DNA from: Candidatus Aminicenantota bacterium
GTDB lineage: Bacteria; Acidobacteriota; Aminicenantia; UBA2199
Assembly: GCA_020355945.1 (NCBI GenBank)
Contig: CP070627.1
Location: 135,104-157,629, forward strand
Length of the DNA: 22,526 bases
Reading direction: 5' to 3'
Part shown: one piece after another, positions 14,917-22,526 of the stretch
How positions within the stretch are numbered: position 1 is the stretch's first letter
Layout of the letters: the number at the start of each line of letters is the position of its first letter
Notes under the pieces: model-generated
What the model was told of the DNA's origin: nothing
The model's input: the letters and a program-made list of their open reading frames with translations, nothing else
Databases searched by the model: none
Translations under genes and position numbers: made by a program

Positions 14917-16287
14917 ATGGATTTTGATGCGATTGTGGTGGGGGCTGGTCCGGGGGGCTGCTTAGCTGCCAGAGACCTGGCGCGTGCAGGGTTTTCCATA
15001 GGGCTTTTTGACACTGACAACAGGGAGAATCTAAGCAATACCATCATCGTCGAGGTGGAGAGGAAGATATTCGACACCATCGGTGTGCGCAAGCCTGAGG
15101 GCGATGAGATAATTTTTCACCAGGAGCGGATGCGGGTGTTCTCGCCCCGCCGTAAAGAATGCTTTACCGTGGAGGGCCAGTACCCTACCATATCAGTGCG
15201 CCTTGACCAGCTAGTCAAGAGGCTGCTGGCTGAGGCCGAGCAAGCTGGGGTGAAGTTCTTCGGTAACTATAAGGCAATTGAACCGATTGTGAAAGGAGGC
15301 CGGATAAAAGGCGCAACCTTCGACACCGACCAGGCCCGGGCCGAGGTAAAAGCACGATTGGTCATTGACGCCACCGGCTTTAATGCGGTGTTGACACGCC
15401 AACTGGATCCCGAGATGGGTATCGGTTTCGAGGATAGGGAAATGGATATGGTAATTGCCGGGAACTATTTCCATGAGATAGACGTGGAAAAAGCAAAGGC
15501 GGCCATACATAAAAAACTCCATTATGACGATGAAATCCGGAACTGCATCGGCATTTACGGCAATTACTCCACCGAGTACTCATACCTTTCGCTGGATAAA
15601 CAACGGGCTTACATCCTGATTGGAGTGCGGAAGCATCCAAAGCAGGAGCCGCTCCAGGAACTGATCGATCGCTTCAGAAAGGAGCAGGGCTATTATGGCA
15701 TGTGTCTTTACGGTGGCAAGGCTTTCATCCGCACCCGCCGTTCATGGGACAAGCTGGTGGCCGACGGGTTCATGGTAATTGGCGGGGCAGCGTGCCAGGT
15801 CACACCGGTCACCGCCGCTGGCGTATCGGCAGCACTCCATGCCGGGCACCTTGCAGCCAGGGCCGGAGCACGAGCCTTAAAGGACGGAAATCCCGACACT
15901 GCGGCATTGTGGCCTTACTCTTACCAGTACCAGGCTGGCCGGGGCTCTATCCTGGCCACTTATGATGCAGGTGTGGCCGGGATCAGGTCAATGAGAAATG
16001 ACTACCTTGTCGCCTTGATGGAAGCAAAAGTAATGCAGCCGGAAGATGTGTATAACGTAGCCGTTCCCGCATACCTGTCTATATCACTTTGCAGTCTTCC
16101 CACACGGATATGGGGTCTTTTGAAGAACCCCTCCACCATCTGTAAGGTAGTCAATATAGGCGCAGCGATCTTAAAAGTCAAGAAACACTATGCCAACTAT
16201 CCCAGGAGTTACGACAAAGCCGGTTTTGAAGCGTGGAATAAGAAGAACCGCCAGATATTTGCTCCCCTGGAAGCCGAAATAAAATAA
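14917..16287 (+). CDS. Geranylgeranyl-reductase-like FAD-dependent oxidoreductase (456 aa)
   Basis: The N-terminus has the dinucleotide motif VVGAGPGG (GxGxxG at 9-14). The mid-part carries RARLVIDATGFNAVL-type strand-turn features, and residues 285-303 hold the second FAD block, here IGGAACQVTPVTAAG (288-302) instead of the common GDAAG-x-V-x-P form. The conserved Asp of that block is Gly289-Gly290, an odd change. The family includes archaeal geranylgeranyl reductases, which saturate prenyl ether lipids, as well as FixC and lycopene-cyclase-like enzymes. The C-terminal 110 residues are helical and may touch the membrane. It directly precedes the fused giant gene (54 bases). Local G+C is very high for this window (39 of 60 bases in 15841-15900), which may point to a separate origin. 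The substrate could be a lipid tail or an acyl intermediate. Confidence 0.85.
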   Translation: MDFDAIVVGAGPGGCLAARDLARAGFSIGLFDTDNRENLSNTIIVEVERKIFDTIGVRKPEGDEIIFHQERMRVFSPRRKECFTVEGQYPTISVRLDQLVKRLLAEAEQAGVKFFGNYKAIEPIVKGGRIKGATFDTDQARAEVKARLVIDATGFNAVLTRQLDPEMGIGFEDREMDMVIAGNYFHEIDVEKAKAAIHKKLHYDDEIRNCIGIYGNYSTEYSYLSLDKQRAYILIGVRKHPKQEPLQELIDRFRKEQGYYGMCLYGGKAFIRTRRSWDKLVADGFMVIGGAACQVTPVTAAGVSAALHAGHLAARAGARALKDGNPDTAALWPYSYQYQAGRGSILATYDAGVAGIRSMRNDYLVALMEAKVMQPEDVYNVAVPAYLSISLCSLPTRIWGLLKNPSTICKVVNIGAAILKVKKHYANYPRSYDKAGFEAWNKKNRQIFAPLEAEIK

Positions 16288-16293
16288 AAGATA

Positions 16294-16333
16294 ATTGCGG
16301 CAGCAATGTGCTAGACACCGCACCGTAAGGTGC
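16294..16333 (+). promoter_or_regulatory. Two small hairpins ahead of the fused giant gene
   Basis: ATTGC-GGCA-GCAAT (16294-16307) and GCACC-GTAA-GGTGC (16320-16333) are perfect 5-bp stems with 4-base loops; the second loop, GTAA, is a GNRA type. The second stem contains both the TAAGG that would serve the ATG at 16342 and an alternative GTG at 16330. Folding would therefore hide the ribosome binding site, which suggests translational control or coupling to the flavoprotein gene. Confidence 0.45.
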
Positions 16334-16341
16334 CTGAAAAA

Positions 16342-19300
16342 ATGAGAGATAACCAGAGAATTAAACATAGCCCAATCATTTCTTCATCCCTTGGTTGGAA
16401 TGCAAAAGATGAATCCTTGAAAGATAGGACAACAACAGGGAAGGTCTTCATCGATGCAGGTATTGAGCATATTCACCTGAAGACCTACGAATCATCTTCC
16501 GGGACTAACCCCGCTATATTGACAAACGACCTCATCATACCGAATAATGATGATCTCCAGAGACTATTCAGGGAGTCCGGGCTGATGGAGTTGTTCAAAA
16601 ATGAAGGGAATAGATCGAGAAATGGTAACGAAGCCATATATATTACCGGGAAGCTCTCTGAGATAACCCAAAAGGTCTTACAAAGAGGCGAAACCATTAT
16701 GCCAGCAGCAGCTCTTTGGTGTGCTGCCAAATCCCTGCTGCACAGGGAAGAGAATAAAGAATTAGAAACCATCGGCATTATTGATCTTTCTGCTTCGGGC
16801 TATATGGTTATCTGTATTGATAAGAATGAAGAGTTGAAAGATGATCTGCTGATGGTAAATCCGCGATGCGGTGCCGGAACCGGGGTCAATTTAAGCCGCA
16901 TCCTGGAAAAACTGGACATTCACCTTGAAGATGTGGACGCTGTCCTTGAGGATTACCTGGGCCAGGAGGGAAAATTGAAGCGGCAGCAGGTCCCGGTCAG
17001 GTCCGATCGCTGCGGGGTATTCAGCTCTTCGGCCACAGTCTCTGATAAAAACCAGGGCATTCCCCTGGACTATGCCCTGGCCGTAACCATGAAATCCGAA
17101 GTCATGAAACCGTGTAAAAAAATGGCTTATGGCACTGATAAGGTATACCTTACCGGGGGTGTATTCAAATGGCAGTACGCCAGGAATTGTGCCGAAGATA
17201 TACTGGAAGCCAATGGCGTAAAAGAGATTGTCTATGATGAGGAACAATCCATCATCATGACCGGTATGAAGCACCTGGTGGAAGGCGTGGGGGAAGATAA
17301 TTTTCGAAAACAAAATGCCGTTAAATTGAGAAAATCCAATACATTAATCCCATTACCTTCATTTAAAGCACTAAAAGAAAAGTATGAGAAGCAAGGGCTG
17401 TACCAAAGGTTACCGGACCCGGAAATAGAGCCTGTTTCCGCCGAAATATTTGTAAACCTGCCGGTAAATGTCGGTCTTGATATTGGCTCAACCATGGCGA
17501 AGATTGTAATAACCGACGCCAGTACAGGGAAACTCTTGTTTCAAAATTCCTATAATAATCACGGCGATACCATTGAAACCATCAAGCATATTTTCAGGAA
17601 ATTGAAAACCAGGAATATTGATCGATTAAAGATTCAAAACATCGGTGTAACCGGGAGCGGGAGATACCAGGTCCGGAAAGCTTTAAAGGCAATATATCCA
17701 CATATTCAAGAAAGAATTTCCGTGATGGTGGAAAATTATGCCCATGCCTGGGGTTCCATCCGGCTTGCCAGGGGGCATATAGCAAAACTAAAACGACAGG
17801 GCATCCATGAAGTGAATGAAGATTTCTGTCTATTAATTGACATTGGAGGAGAAGATACCAAGATTTCGGTCATTTCCCTCAAAAAGAATGAACTATTTGA
17901 CAATGCCATGAACATCAAGTGTTCGGCCGGAACCGGGAGTCTGATGGATACCCTTAAAGCGTTATTCAATATTGAAGATATAGCAGAAGCCTATGGTAAA
18001 GCTTTCGAAGCGCAGCAAGCCTATGGAATCAATGCCACCTGTGCTGTATTTTTAATGGAAAATGCCAGGAAAATGCAAGCCGGGGGATACAAGCAGGATG
18101 AAATCCTGGCATCCTGTTGTTATGCCATCGTAGAGAATATGGCTCGCTCTTTGTGGAACCAGGTGGAATTCCCACGGCCTACGATAGTACTGCTGCACGG
18201 TCAGACTATGCTGAGTGACCCTTTGCCCTTAGCAGTTACTCATCGAGCCCAGGAATATATTGAATCCAGGGCCTTCTGCCTGGTACCGCCCTTCCCGGGA
18301 CATCGGGCCTGTTTTGGTCTCATCAAAAGTATCGAAGACAAAGACCTGCCGGGAATCGAAGAATATTGCTGCCTGGATGCTCTCCTTGAACGTAAGTTCG
18401 ATAAAGAAATTATTGTATGCCGCGGCGCGGCCTGCGGCGATAAAAATGCGCGCTGCGCAAGGACAAAGCTTACCTCTGAGGATATTAACGGCAAAATCTC
18501 ACTGACCCTGGGAGGCTGTACCGCTGTTAATGAACTCCAGTCACGGAAATCCGAGGGAAAAAAGATCCAGGTTCCCGATGCCTACAAAGAAACCTGGAAA
18601 TTCATCGACAGCCGGCTGCCAAAATCCCGGGATAAGAAACGACTTGTGATTCCAAGATGTTTTGCCGTATCTGAAAAAGCCTTTTTCTTCGGGACGTTGA
18701 TTGAGCAATTGGGTATACCGGTGCATATTGATAATGTACAGGAAAGAGATATCCTGGAAGGCCAGCCATTATTTACTATAGACACCTGTGCCCCAAATAT
18801 AGGAGCTGCCGGGCAATTTCTTCGGCTTGCCAGGGAACCACATGGTATTATCCTGGTACCGCAAATCGACTTTTTACCCATTGAAGGCGCCAGTGTGGGC
18901 AGGACGTGTACCACAAACCAGGGAGGGGTCTTGATTGCCCTGCATTTTGCTAAAATAAGGTATCCCGATGCCCGATTCAAAGTCTTTGATATAAACCTGA
19001 AAAATCAAACTCCCCAAAGCATGGCCGACCAGTTGTACCCCAAATTTCGCCCTATTTTCAACTACTATGATGTGAAGGTGTCAAGAAGTGAGTTTATTGA
19101 AGCGATTAAATATGCTGACCAGAAATATGAAAAATTACGAGACCAAAGCGCAGAGATTGCCGCCAATTTTATCGAAGAGGCCATTAGCAAAAAATTAAAT
19201 ATTTCCATCATCAATGCCAGGGAATATATCTTGAACCCGGGCATTTATGACAGCCACATCGGTAAGTTGCTCAAAGATAAAGGTGTGGTAGCACTCCCCA

Positions 19301-21213
19301 CTTATGTGTTTGAAACCTACCCGGATAAACAATTTGATTACATCTACTGGAAAAATCCCCATGACCTGATGACTAAATCTAACGCAGTAGCCAACCAGCG
19401 GCTTCATCAAATCCTTAAACATCCCCGGTTGAAAAAATTGATAAAAAAAATTGAAACCGGTAATACCGGCATCCTGATGTCTGTGGTAACCGTTTCAACT
19501 TTCAGGTGTGGACCGGACAGTATCACTCTTCCCGTGTTATCCGAAATAACCAAAAAGACCCCCTCATTATTGATTCAATCCGATGCAATGATCGCCGAAC
19601 TGGCGCACCTGGAGAATCGCGTGAATACGCATTTGAATCAATTAAATAAACGTTTACACAATGATCTGGCCCGGGAGAAAGAAGTCAATTTTTCTATAGA
19701 ATTCCTGGATGAGTTTCTACTAGACACCCTGGACAGGGAAACTGATGTGATCTACTTCCCCACCATGAACGACAATCGGGCAGTCACCTCTGTGTTTAAA
19801 GCCTCCGGCGCATGTGTCATTGACAACTATGATAATGATTCTTATGATCTGGAAGAAAAAGCAAAAATCGGCAGGAAATTTGTCGGAGACTCGGTATGCG
19901 TTCCATTGGCAGCCGTGGTTTCGGATATGGTACAGGCAGTAGACGACTTTATTAAAAGAAAAAAGGAAAACGATCCCCTGGTCAAGGGCAAAAAGAGAGT
20001 CGTACTGTTTATGCATACCGGGGATGGACCCTGTCGCCAGGGGCAGTATCTCGATATTTGTAAACTCAATTTTTACAGGATACTGGGAAAGCCAGGTAAC
20101 CCCACTGCCCATCAACAGGATAAACGACTTCCTATAAAATTCCTGACAAATATAACCACTGAAGTTCATGATAAAAAGGATTACATCCCGGAGATCGAAA
20201 AATGGTTAGTCATACAGGGATTTCATGCTTTTATTATGAAGGATGTATTACATTCCATATATTTAAAAGTTGGGGCCAACTGTAAAGATTATGAGGAATT
20301 CAAGAAATTTCTAATTGATTACCGAAGATTACAACAAAGTATTTATGATAAGTTAGAGACTAATACAAAGCCGGGTAAATTTTCCCGGTTTATCGAGAAA
20401 AAAATCGGACGAAGATTTTTGAAGCTTGGCACCCTTGCCCTGTATTTTGGCTGCGGATTATATAACAATAACGGCCTTCGGAAGATTCTTAAAGAGTTCA
20501 ATTACCAATGGATAAATAAGCCCACAAATAAAAAAGATTTGAAAAATAAAAAATTAAAAATTCATATCGAAGGTGAGGTCTATTTACGGGTGGCTCAAAT
20601 CGGAGAGATTCTTAAGTCCCTGGTGGATATTCTTGGTTTTGGCTCCTTTGACCTGGGTTTCACTCCTGCGTGGTGTTATTTTGAATATATATTAGAAGGG
20701 AGAATCCTGATAGCCAATAAAGACATTGGAATGTACAAAGACAAACTAAAGGATACAAAAGAAAAGGGAGAGATAGATAGATTAATGAATTTAATCGAGG
20801 AGAGAAAAAACAAGATTAAAAAGATAACCACAATTATTAATGCGTTCAGGAATGTGTTAGCCGGGCCATTATATAAAGCCGCTGGCCTGGAAATTCCTCA
20901 TGAAATGAAAAAAACCATTGCGGTAGCCAGAGCGGTGATTACCACACTTAAACCGGTGGGTGAATTGGTCCCTTATGTCGGGGAAACAATATCGCTGCTA
21001 AATGAGGGTACGGACCTGGTTCTAAATGTTGCTCCCGAAGGATGTATGGTGGCTTCTATGGGTGAAATGTTTAGTCCTAAAATGAAACAATTGGTAAAAA
21101 ATAAAAAAGCACGAATTCAATATTTATCATCTACAGAGGGTGAAGTCAATGAAGACCTCCTCAAGTTATCACTATTAAAAATATTAGCACCTGAGAAATA
21201 TTATTCGCAGTAA
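16342..21213 (+). CDS. Fused giant activase-DUF2229-HGD-D protein (about 1623 aa; glycerol ester reductase/PlsA-PlsR-like candidate)
   Basis: Domain order from the ATG at 16342 (a GTG at 16330 adds four residues): a first ASKHA domain (about 30-330), a second (about 375-670), a Cys-rich link (C693 onward), a DUF2229-like part with TFRCGPDS (C1056), and a full HGD-D part (DGPCR with C1231, then HIEGEVYLRV and APEGCMVASMGEMF). The second ASKHA domain is intact: LDIGST (379-384), GGED, and CSAGTGS with C527 and C567. The first lacks the phosphate-binding DxGS (it reads DAGIEH) and has its cysteines 48 apart (C176/C224), so it may no longer split ATP. Fusions of this kind were named glycerol ester reductase in ether-lipid bacteria, and their split relatives PlsA/PlsR make plasmalogens in clostridia. 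A homologue with all parts split lies 3 kb upstream. The 3' part is visibly A+T-rich. Confidence 0.85.
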   Translation: MRDNQRIKHSPIISSSLGWNAKDESLKDRTTTGKVFIDAGIEHIHLKTYESSSGTNPAILTNDLIIPNNDDLQRLFRESGLMELFKNEGNRSRNGNEAIYITGKLSEITQKVLQRGETIMPAAALWCAAKSLLHREENKELETIGIIDLSASGYMVICIDKNEELKDDLLMVNPRCGAGTGVNLSRILEKLDIHLEDVDAVLEDYLGQEGKLKRQQVPVRSDRCGVFSSSATVSDKNQGIPLDYALAVTMKSEVMKPCKKMAYGTDKVYLTGGVFKWQYARNCAEDILEANGVKEIVYDEEQSIIMTGMKHLVEGVGEDNFRKQNAVKLRKSNTLIPLPSFKALKEKYEKQGLYQRLPDPEIEPVSAEIFVNLPVNVGLDIGSTMAKIVITDASTGKLLFQNSYNNHGDTIETIKHIFRKLKTRNIDRLKIQNIGVTGSGRYQVRKALKAIYPHIQERISVMVENYAHAWGSIRLARGHIAKLKRQGIHEVNEDFCLLIDIGGEDTKISVISLKKNELFDNAMNIKCSAGTGSLMDTLKALFNIEDIAEAYGKAFEAQQAYGINATCAVFLMENARKMQAGGYKQDEILASCCYAIVENMARSLWNQVEFPRPTIVLLHGQTMLSDPLPLAVTHRAQEYIESRAFCLVPPFPGHRACFGLIKSIEDKDLPGIEEYCCLDALLERKFDKEIIVCRGAACGDKNARCARTKLTSEDINGKISLTLGGCTAVNELQSRKSEGKKIQVPDAYKETWKFIDSRLPKSRDKKRLVIPRCFAVSEKAFFFGTLIEQLGIPVHIDNVQERDILEGQPLFTIDTCAPNIGAAGQFLRLAREPHGIILVPQIDFLPIEGASVGRTCTTNQGGVLIALHFAKIRYPDARFKVFDINLKNQTPQSMADQLYPKFRPIFNYYDVKVSRSEFIEAIKYADQKYEKLRDQSAEIAANFIEEAISKKLNISIINAREYILNPGIYDSHIGKLLKDKGVVALPTYVFETYPDKQFDYIYWKNPHDLMTKSNAVANQRLHQILKHPRLKKLIKKIETGNTGILMSVVTVSTFRCGPDSITLPVLSEITKKTPSLLIQSDAMIAELAHLENRVNTHLNQLNKRLHNDLAREKEVNFSIEFLDEFLLDTLDRETDVIYFPTMNDNRAVTSVFKASGACVIDNYDNDSYDLEEKAKIGRKFVGDSVCVPLAAVVSDMVQAVDDFIKRKKENDPLVKGKKRVVLFMHTGDGPCRQGQYLDICKLNFYRILGKPGNPTAHQQDKRLPIKFLTNITTEVHDKKDYIPEIEKWLVIQGFHAFIMKDVLHSIYLKVGANCKDYEEFKKFLIDYRRLQQSIYDKLETNTKPGKFSRFIEKKIGRRFLKLGTLALYFGCGLYNNNGLRKILKEFNYQWINKPTNKKDLKNKKLKIHIEGEVYLRVAQIGEILKSLVDILGFGSFDLGFTPAWCYFEYILEGRILIANKDIGMYKDKLKDTKEKGEIDRLMNLIEERKNKIKKITTIINAFRNVLAGPLYKAAGLEIPHEMKKTIAVARAVITTLKPVGELVPYVGETISLLNEGTDLVLNVAPEGCMVASMGEMFSPKMKQLVKNKKARIQYLSSTEGEVNEDLLKLSLLKILAPEKYYSQ

Positions 21214-21224
21214 CTATCCATATT

Positions 21225-21285
21225 AAAGGGAGGCAGAAACGAGAACCTGTTAGGGCTGGGTGGAGTAATCGTTTCTAATGATCCG
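21225..21285 (+). promoter_or_regulatory. Ribosome binding site with an intervening hairpin before the last acyltransferase gene
   Basis: A strong AAAGGGAGG (21225-21233) lies 52 bases before the ATG at 21286, too far for normal use. AGAAACGA (21235-21242) and TCGTTTCT (21269-21276) form a perfect 8-bp stem between them. If this stem folds, 42 bases are looped out and the unpaired spacer falls to 10 bases, a normal distance. No other start codon (ATG, GTG or TTG) lies within 12 bases of the purine run; a CTG at 21247 in frame is the only rival. Confidence 0.5.
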
Positions 21286-21993
21286 ATGAGAATATTAATT
21301 TCATTTTATAGTTGGTTCATTGGTATAACTTTCTTTACTTTTATCCTGTGGACCACCCTGTTTTGTTCCTTTCTTTTTCGTCCTGAGACTTATGATCCCT
21401 GGATGAAGAAGCTGCTGCGTATTCTTTTTAAAATCCTCTTCGTAAAGGTGGAAGTGGAAGGAAGCGAAAAGATTGAACAAAATAAGGCGTATTTGCTCAT
21501 GTGCAATCATGTCAGTTTTTTTGATATACCTCTTTTTGGGGGCTATATACCCACGTTTTTCCGCAGTATCGAGGCAGAGTGGCAGCACAAATTGCCCCTA
21601 TACGGATGGGTGCTGCGGAGGTATGGAAATATTACCATTAAAAGGGAAAATATCCACAGCTCTATTCGAAGCATTCGAGAGGCAGAAAATTTTATCCGGG
21701 GTGGAAAATCGCTTCTCATTCTACCAGAGGCTCATCGTACACCGGATGGGAATCTCCAACCCTTTAAAAAGCTGCCCTTTTTCCTGGCAAAACGAGTCGA
21801 GGTGGACCTGGTTCCAATTGGCACTACAGGCCTTTACCATTTGATGCGAAAAGGTACCTGGCATATTCGTCCAACAACAATAAAAATCAAGTTTGGAACC
21901 ATCATCCCTGCTGAAAAAGTCAAATCTCTTTCGGCTATGGAATTGCGTGATCTGACATGGAAAGAAATCCAGGGTTTGATTGAAAACCCTTAA
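21286..21993 (+). CDS. PlsC-type 1-acylglycerol-3-phosphate acyltransferase-like protein (second copy)
   Basis: The protein (235 aa) starts with a membrane-spanning stretch (about 5-30). It has the H-x4-D pair in NHVSFFD (N74-D80), a second block LPEAHRTPDG in place of PEGTR, and a VPIGTTG strand usual in the fourth block. It should acylate a lysophospholipid or a related alcohol at the cytoplasmic membrane. It differs from the earlier copy in length and motif variants, so it is not a recent duplicate. Its place just after the fused giant suggests it refills or prepares the glycerol lipid on which that protein acts. The start depends on a hairpin-bridged ribosome binding site. Confidence 0.85.
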   Translation: MRILISFYSWFIGITFFTFILWTTLFCSFLFRPETYDPWMKKLLRILFKILFVKVEVEGSEKIEQNKAYLLMCNHVSFFDIPLFGGYIPTFFRSIEAEWQHKLPLYGWVLRRYGNITIKRENIHSSIRSIREAENFIRGGKSLLILPEAHRTPDGNLQPFKKLPFFLAKRVEVDLVPIGTTGLYHLMRKGTWHIRPTTIKIKFGTIIPAEKVKSLSAMELRDLTWKEIQGLIENP

Positions 21994-22024
21994 TGGGTGA
22001 TCTCTTCACTATCGGGGCAGTGGG

Positions 22025-22053
22025 TTGAAAAGATATGCATTTATTTGTATAAT
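22025..22053 (+). promoter_or_regulatory. Sigma-70 promoter of the outer-membrane protein gene
   Basis: TTGAAA (22025-22030) and a perfect TATAAT (22048-22053) are separated by 17 bases. Transcription would begin near 22060, giving a very short leader that starts at the ribosome binding site GAGGAG (22060-22065). This makes the last gene a separate unit from the lipid genes before it. Confidence 0.7.
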
Positions 22054-22073
22054 TTATATGAGGAGATTGTAAA

Positions 22074-22526
22074 ATGAAACAAAGGAAGCAACATATATTT
22101 TTTTTGTGGGTGATATGTGGATGTTTATTGTTTTGTACCACCGGTATCCGGGCCAGCAATAAATGGGAAATCGGGGTGGTACTGGGTGAACCCACGGGTT
22201 TAAGTTATAAATCCTGGATCAACGGAACTAAAGCCATTGACGCAGCGGTAGCCTGGTCCTTTACCGGAGAAGGGCAACTCCACGTTCATATGGATTATCT
22301 TTTTCATCATTTCAAATTGTTTAAACTCAGGGAGGTGAAATTGCCTTTCTATTATGGTATCGGCGGCAGGGTAAAATTTGAAGAGGAGACGCGAATGGGG
22401 TTACGATTCCCGGTGGGAGTATTTTATAATCTCAGCAGGCATCCCCTGGCTATTTTCTTTGAAGTTGCTCCGATACTTGATTTAATCCCGGGAACCGCGT
22501 TTAATTTTAATGTCTGCATTGGCGTA
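22074..22526 (+). CDS. Exported beta-barrel-like outer-membrane protein (first 151 codons, cut by the right edge)
   Basis: ATG at 22074 follows GAGGAG by 8 bases. The first about 27 residues form a signal peptide: a basic start (MKQRKQ), a hydrophobic core and an IRAS cleavage-like site. The mature part alternates polar and hydrophobic residues in short strands ending in aromatic residues, for example LPFYYGIGGRVKF, GLRFPVGVFYNL and AIFFEVAPILDLIP, a pattern common to small bacterial outer-membrane barrels of unknown role. The reading frame is still open at the window end. It is driven by its own promoter and does not obviously belong to the lipid pathway. Cys residues in the signal region do not form a good lipobox. 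Confidence 0.75.
   Translation, partial: MKQRKQHIFFLWVICGCLLFCTTGIRASNKWEIGVVLGEPTGLSYKSWINGTKAIDAAVAWSFTGEGQLHVHMDYLFHHFKLFKLREVKLPFYYGIGGRVKFEEETRMGLRFPVGVFYNLSRHPLAIFFEVAPILDLIPGTAFNFNVCIGV

Noticed and set aside
16330..16341. GTG start for the fused giant at 16330
   Set aside because: It lies inside a hairpin stem without its own ribosome site; the ATG at 16342 has TAAGG upstream. It is not fully excluded and changes only four residues.
19720..20169. 149-aa minus-strand frame inside the fused giant gene
   Set aside because: The plus strand here encodes conserved HGD-D motifs, including DGPCR, so the antisense frame is incidental.

Overview
The window reads as an accessory lipid-metabolism region from an anaerobic, outer-membrane-bearing bacterium. 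Anaerobic chemistry is suggested by three radical SAM genes, two very large proteins of the ATP-driven 2-hydroxyacyl-CoA dehydratase activase type, and an orphan zinc-binding domain of the methylenetetrahydrofolate reductase family. A beta-barrel-like exported protein at the right edge suggests a diderm cell. Desulfobacterota would fit, as would candidate lineages such as KSB1 or Aminicenantes; the sequence alone does not fix the taxon. No tRNA, rRNA, CRISPR array, transposase or integrase was seen.

Layout. The left edge holds the start of a leftward regulator gene with tandem MerR-type domains, behind a consensus promoter and a 14-bp palindromic operator. Every other gene runs rightward. First comes a tight operon: a 51-codon small ORF with a TTG start, a single-domain AfsA-type hotdog protein, an amidohydrolase-fold protein, a PlsC-type acyltransferase, and an extended SDR whose catalytic Tyr is replaced by Phe. 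An orphan MTHFR C-terminal (MetV-like) protein follows. Next is a radical SAM block: a 45-codon remnant of a B12-binding radical SAM gene, two intact B12-binding radical SAM genes, and one classical radical SAM gene. Then comes a giant double-ASKHA activase plus DUF2229 protein (1045 aa) with its HGD-D partner as a separate gene (432 aa), followed by a metallophosphoesterase and a geranylgeranyl-reductase-like flavoprotein. The second giant protein (about 1623 aa) has the same domains fused in one chain. A second PlsC-type acyltransferase and a truncated outer-membrane protein gene end the window.

How the genes may work together. Double activase plus DUF2229 plus HGD-D proteins are the architecture reported for anaerobic plasmalogen synthesis (PlsA/PlsR in Clostridium perfringens) and for the bacterial glycerol ester reductase (GeR) that turns ester-linked lipids into alkyl ethers. 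Two acyltransferases, a GGR-like flavoprotein, a phosphoesterase and three radical SAM enzymes beside both a split and a fused copy make the best reading a candidate ether-lipid or membrane-lipid remodelling island. This is inference from domains and neighbourhood; no substrate is shown by the sequence.

Several gene junctions carry RNA-level structure. A 9-bp stem sits around the stop and start at 8967-9003. Two small hairpins precede the fused giant. Before the last acyltransferase gene an 8-bp stem, if folded, would bring a strong but distant Shine-Dalgarno sequence to about 10 nt from the ATG. Base composition is mosaic: the flavoprotein gene and much of the radical SAM block are visibly richer in G+C than the first operon or the end of the fused giant gene.
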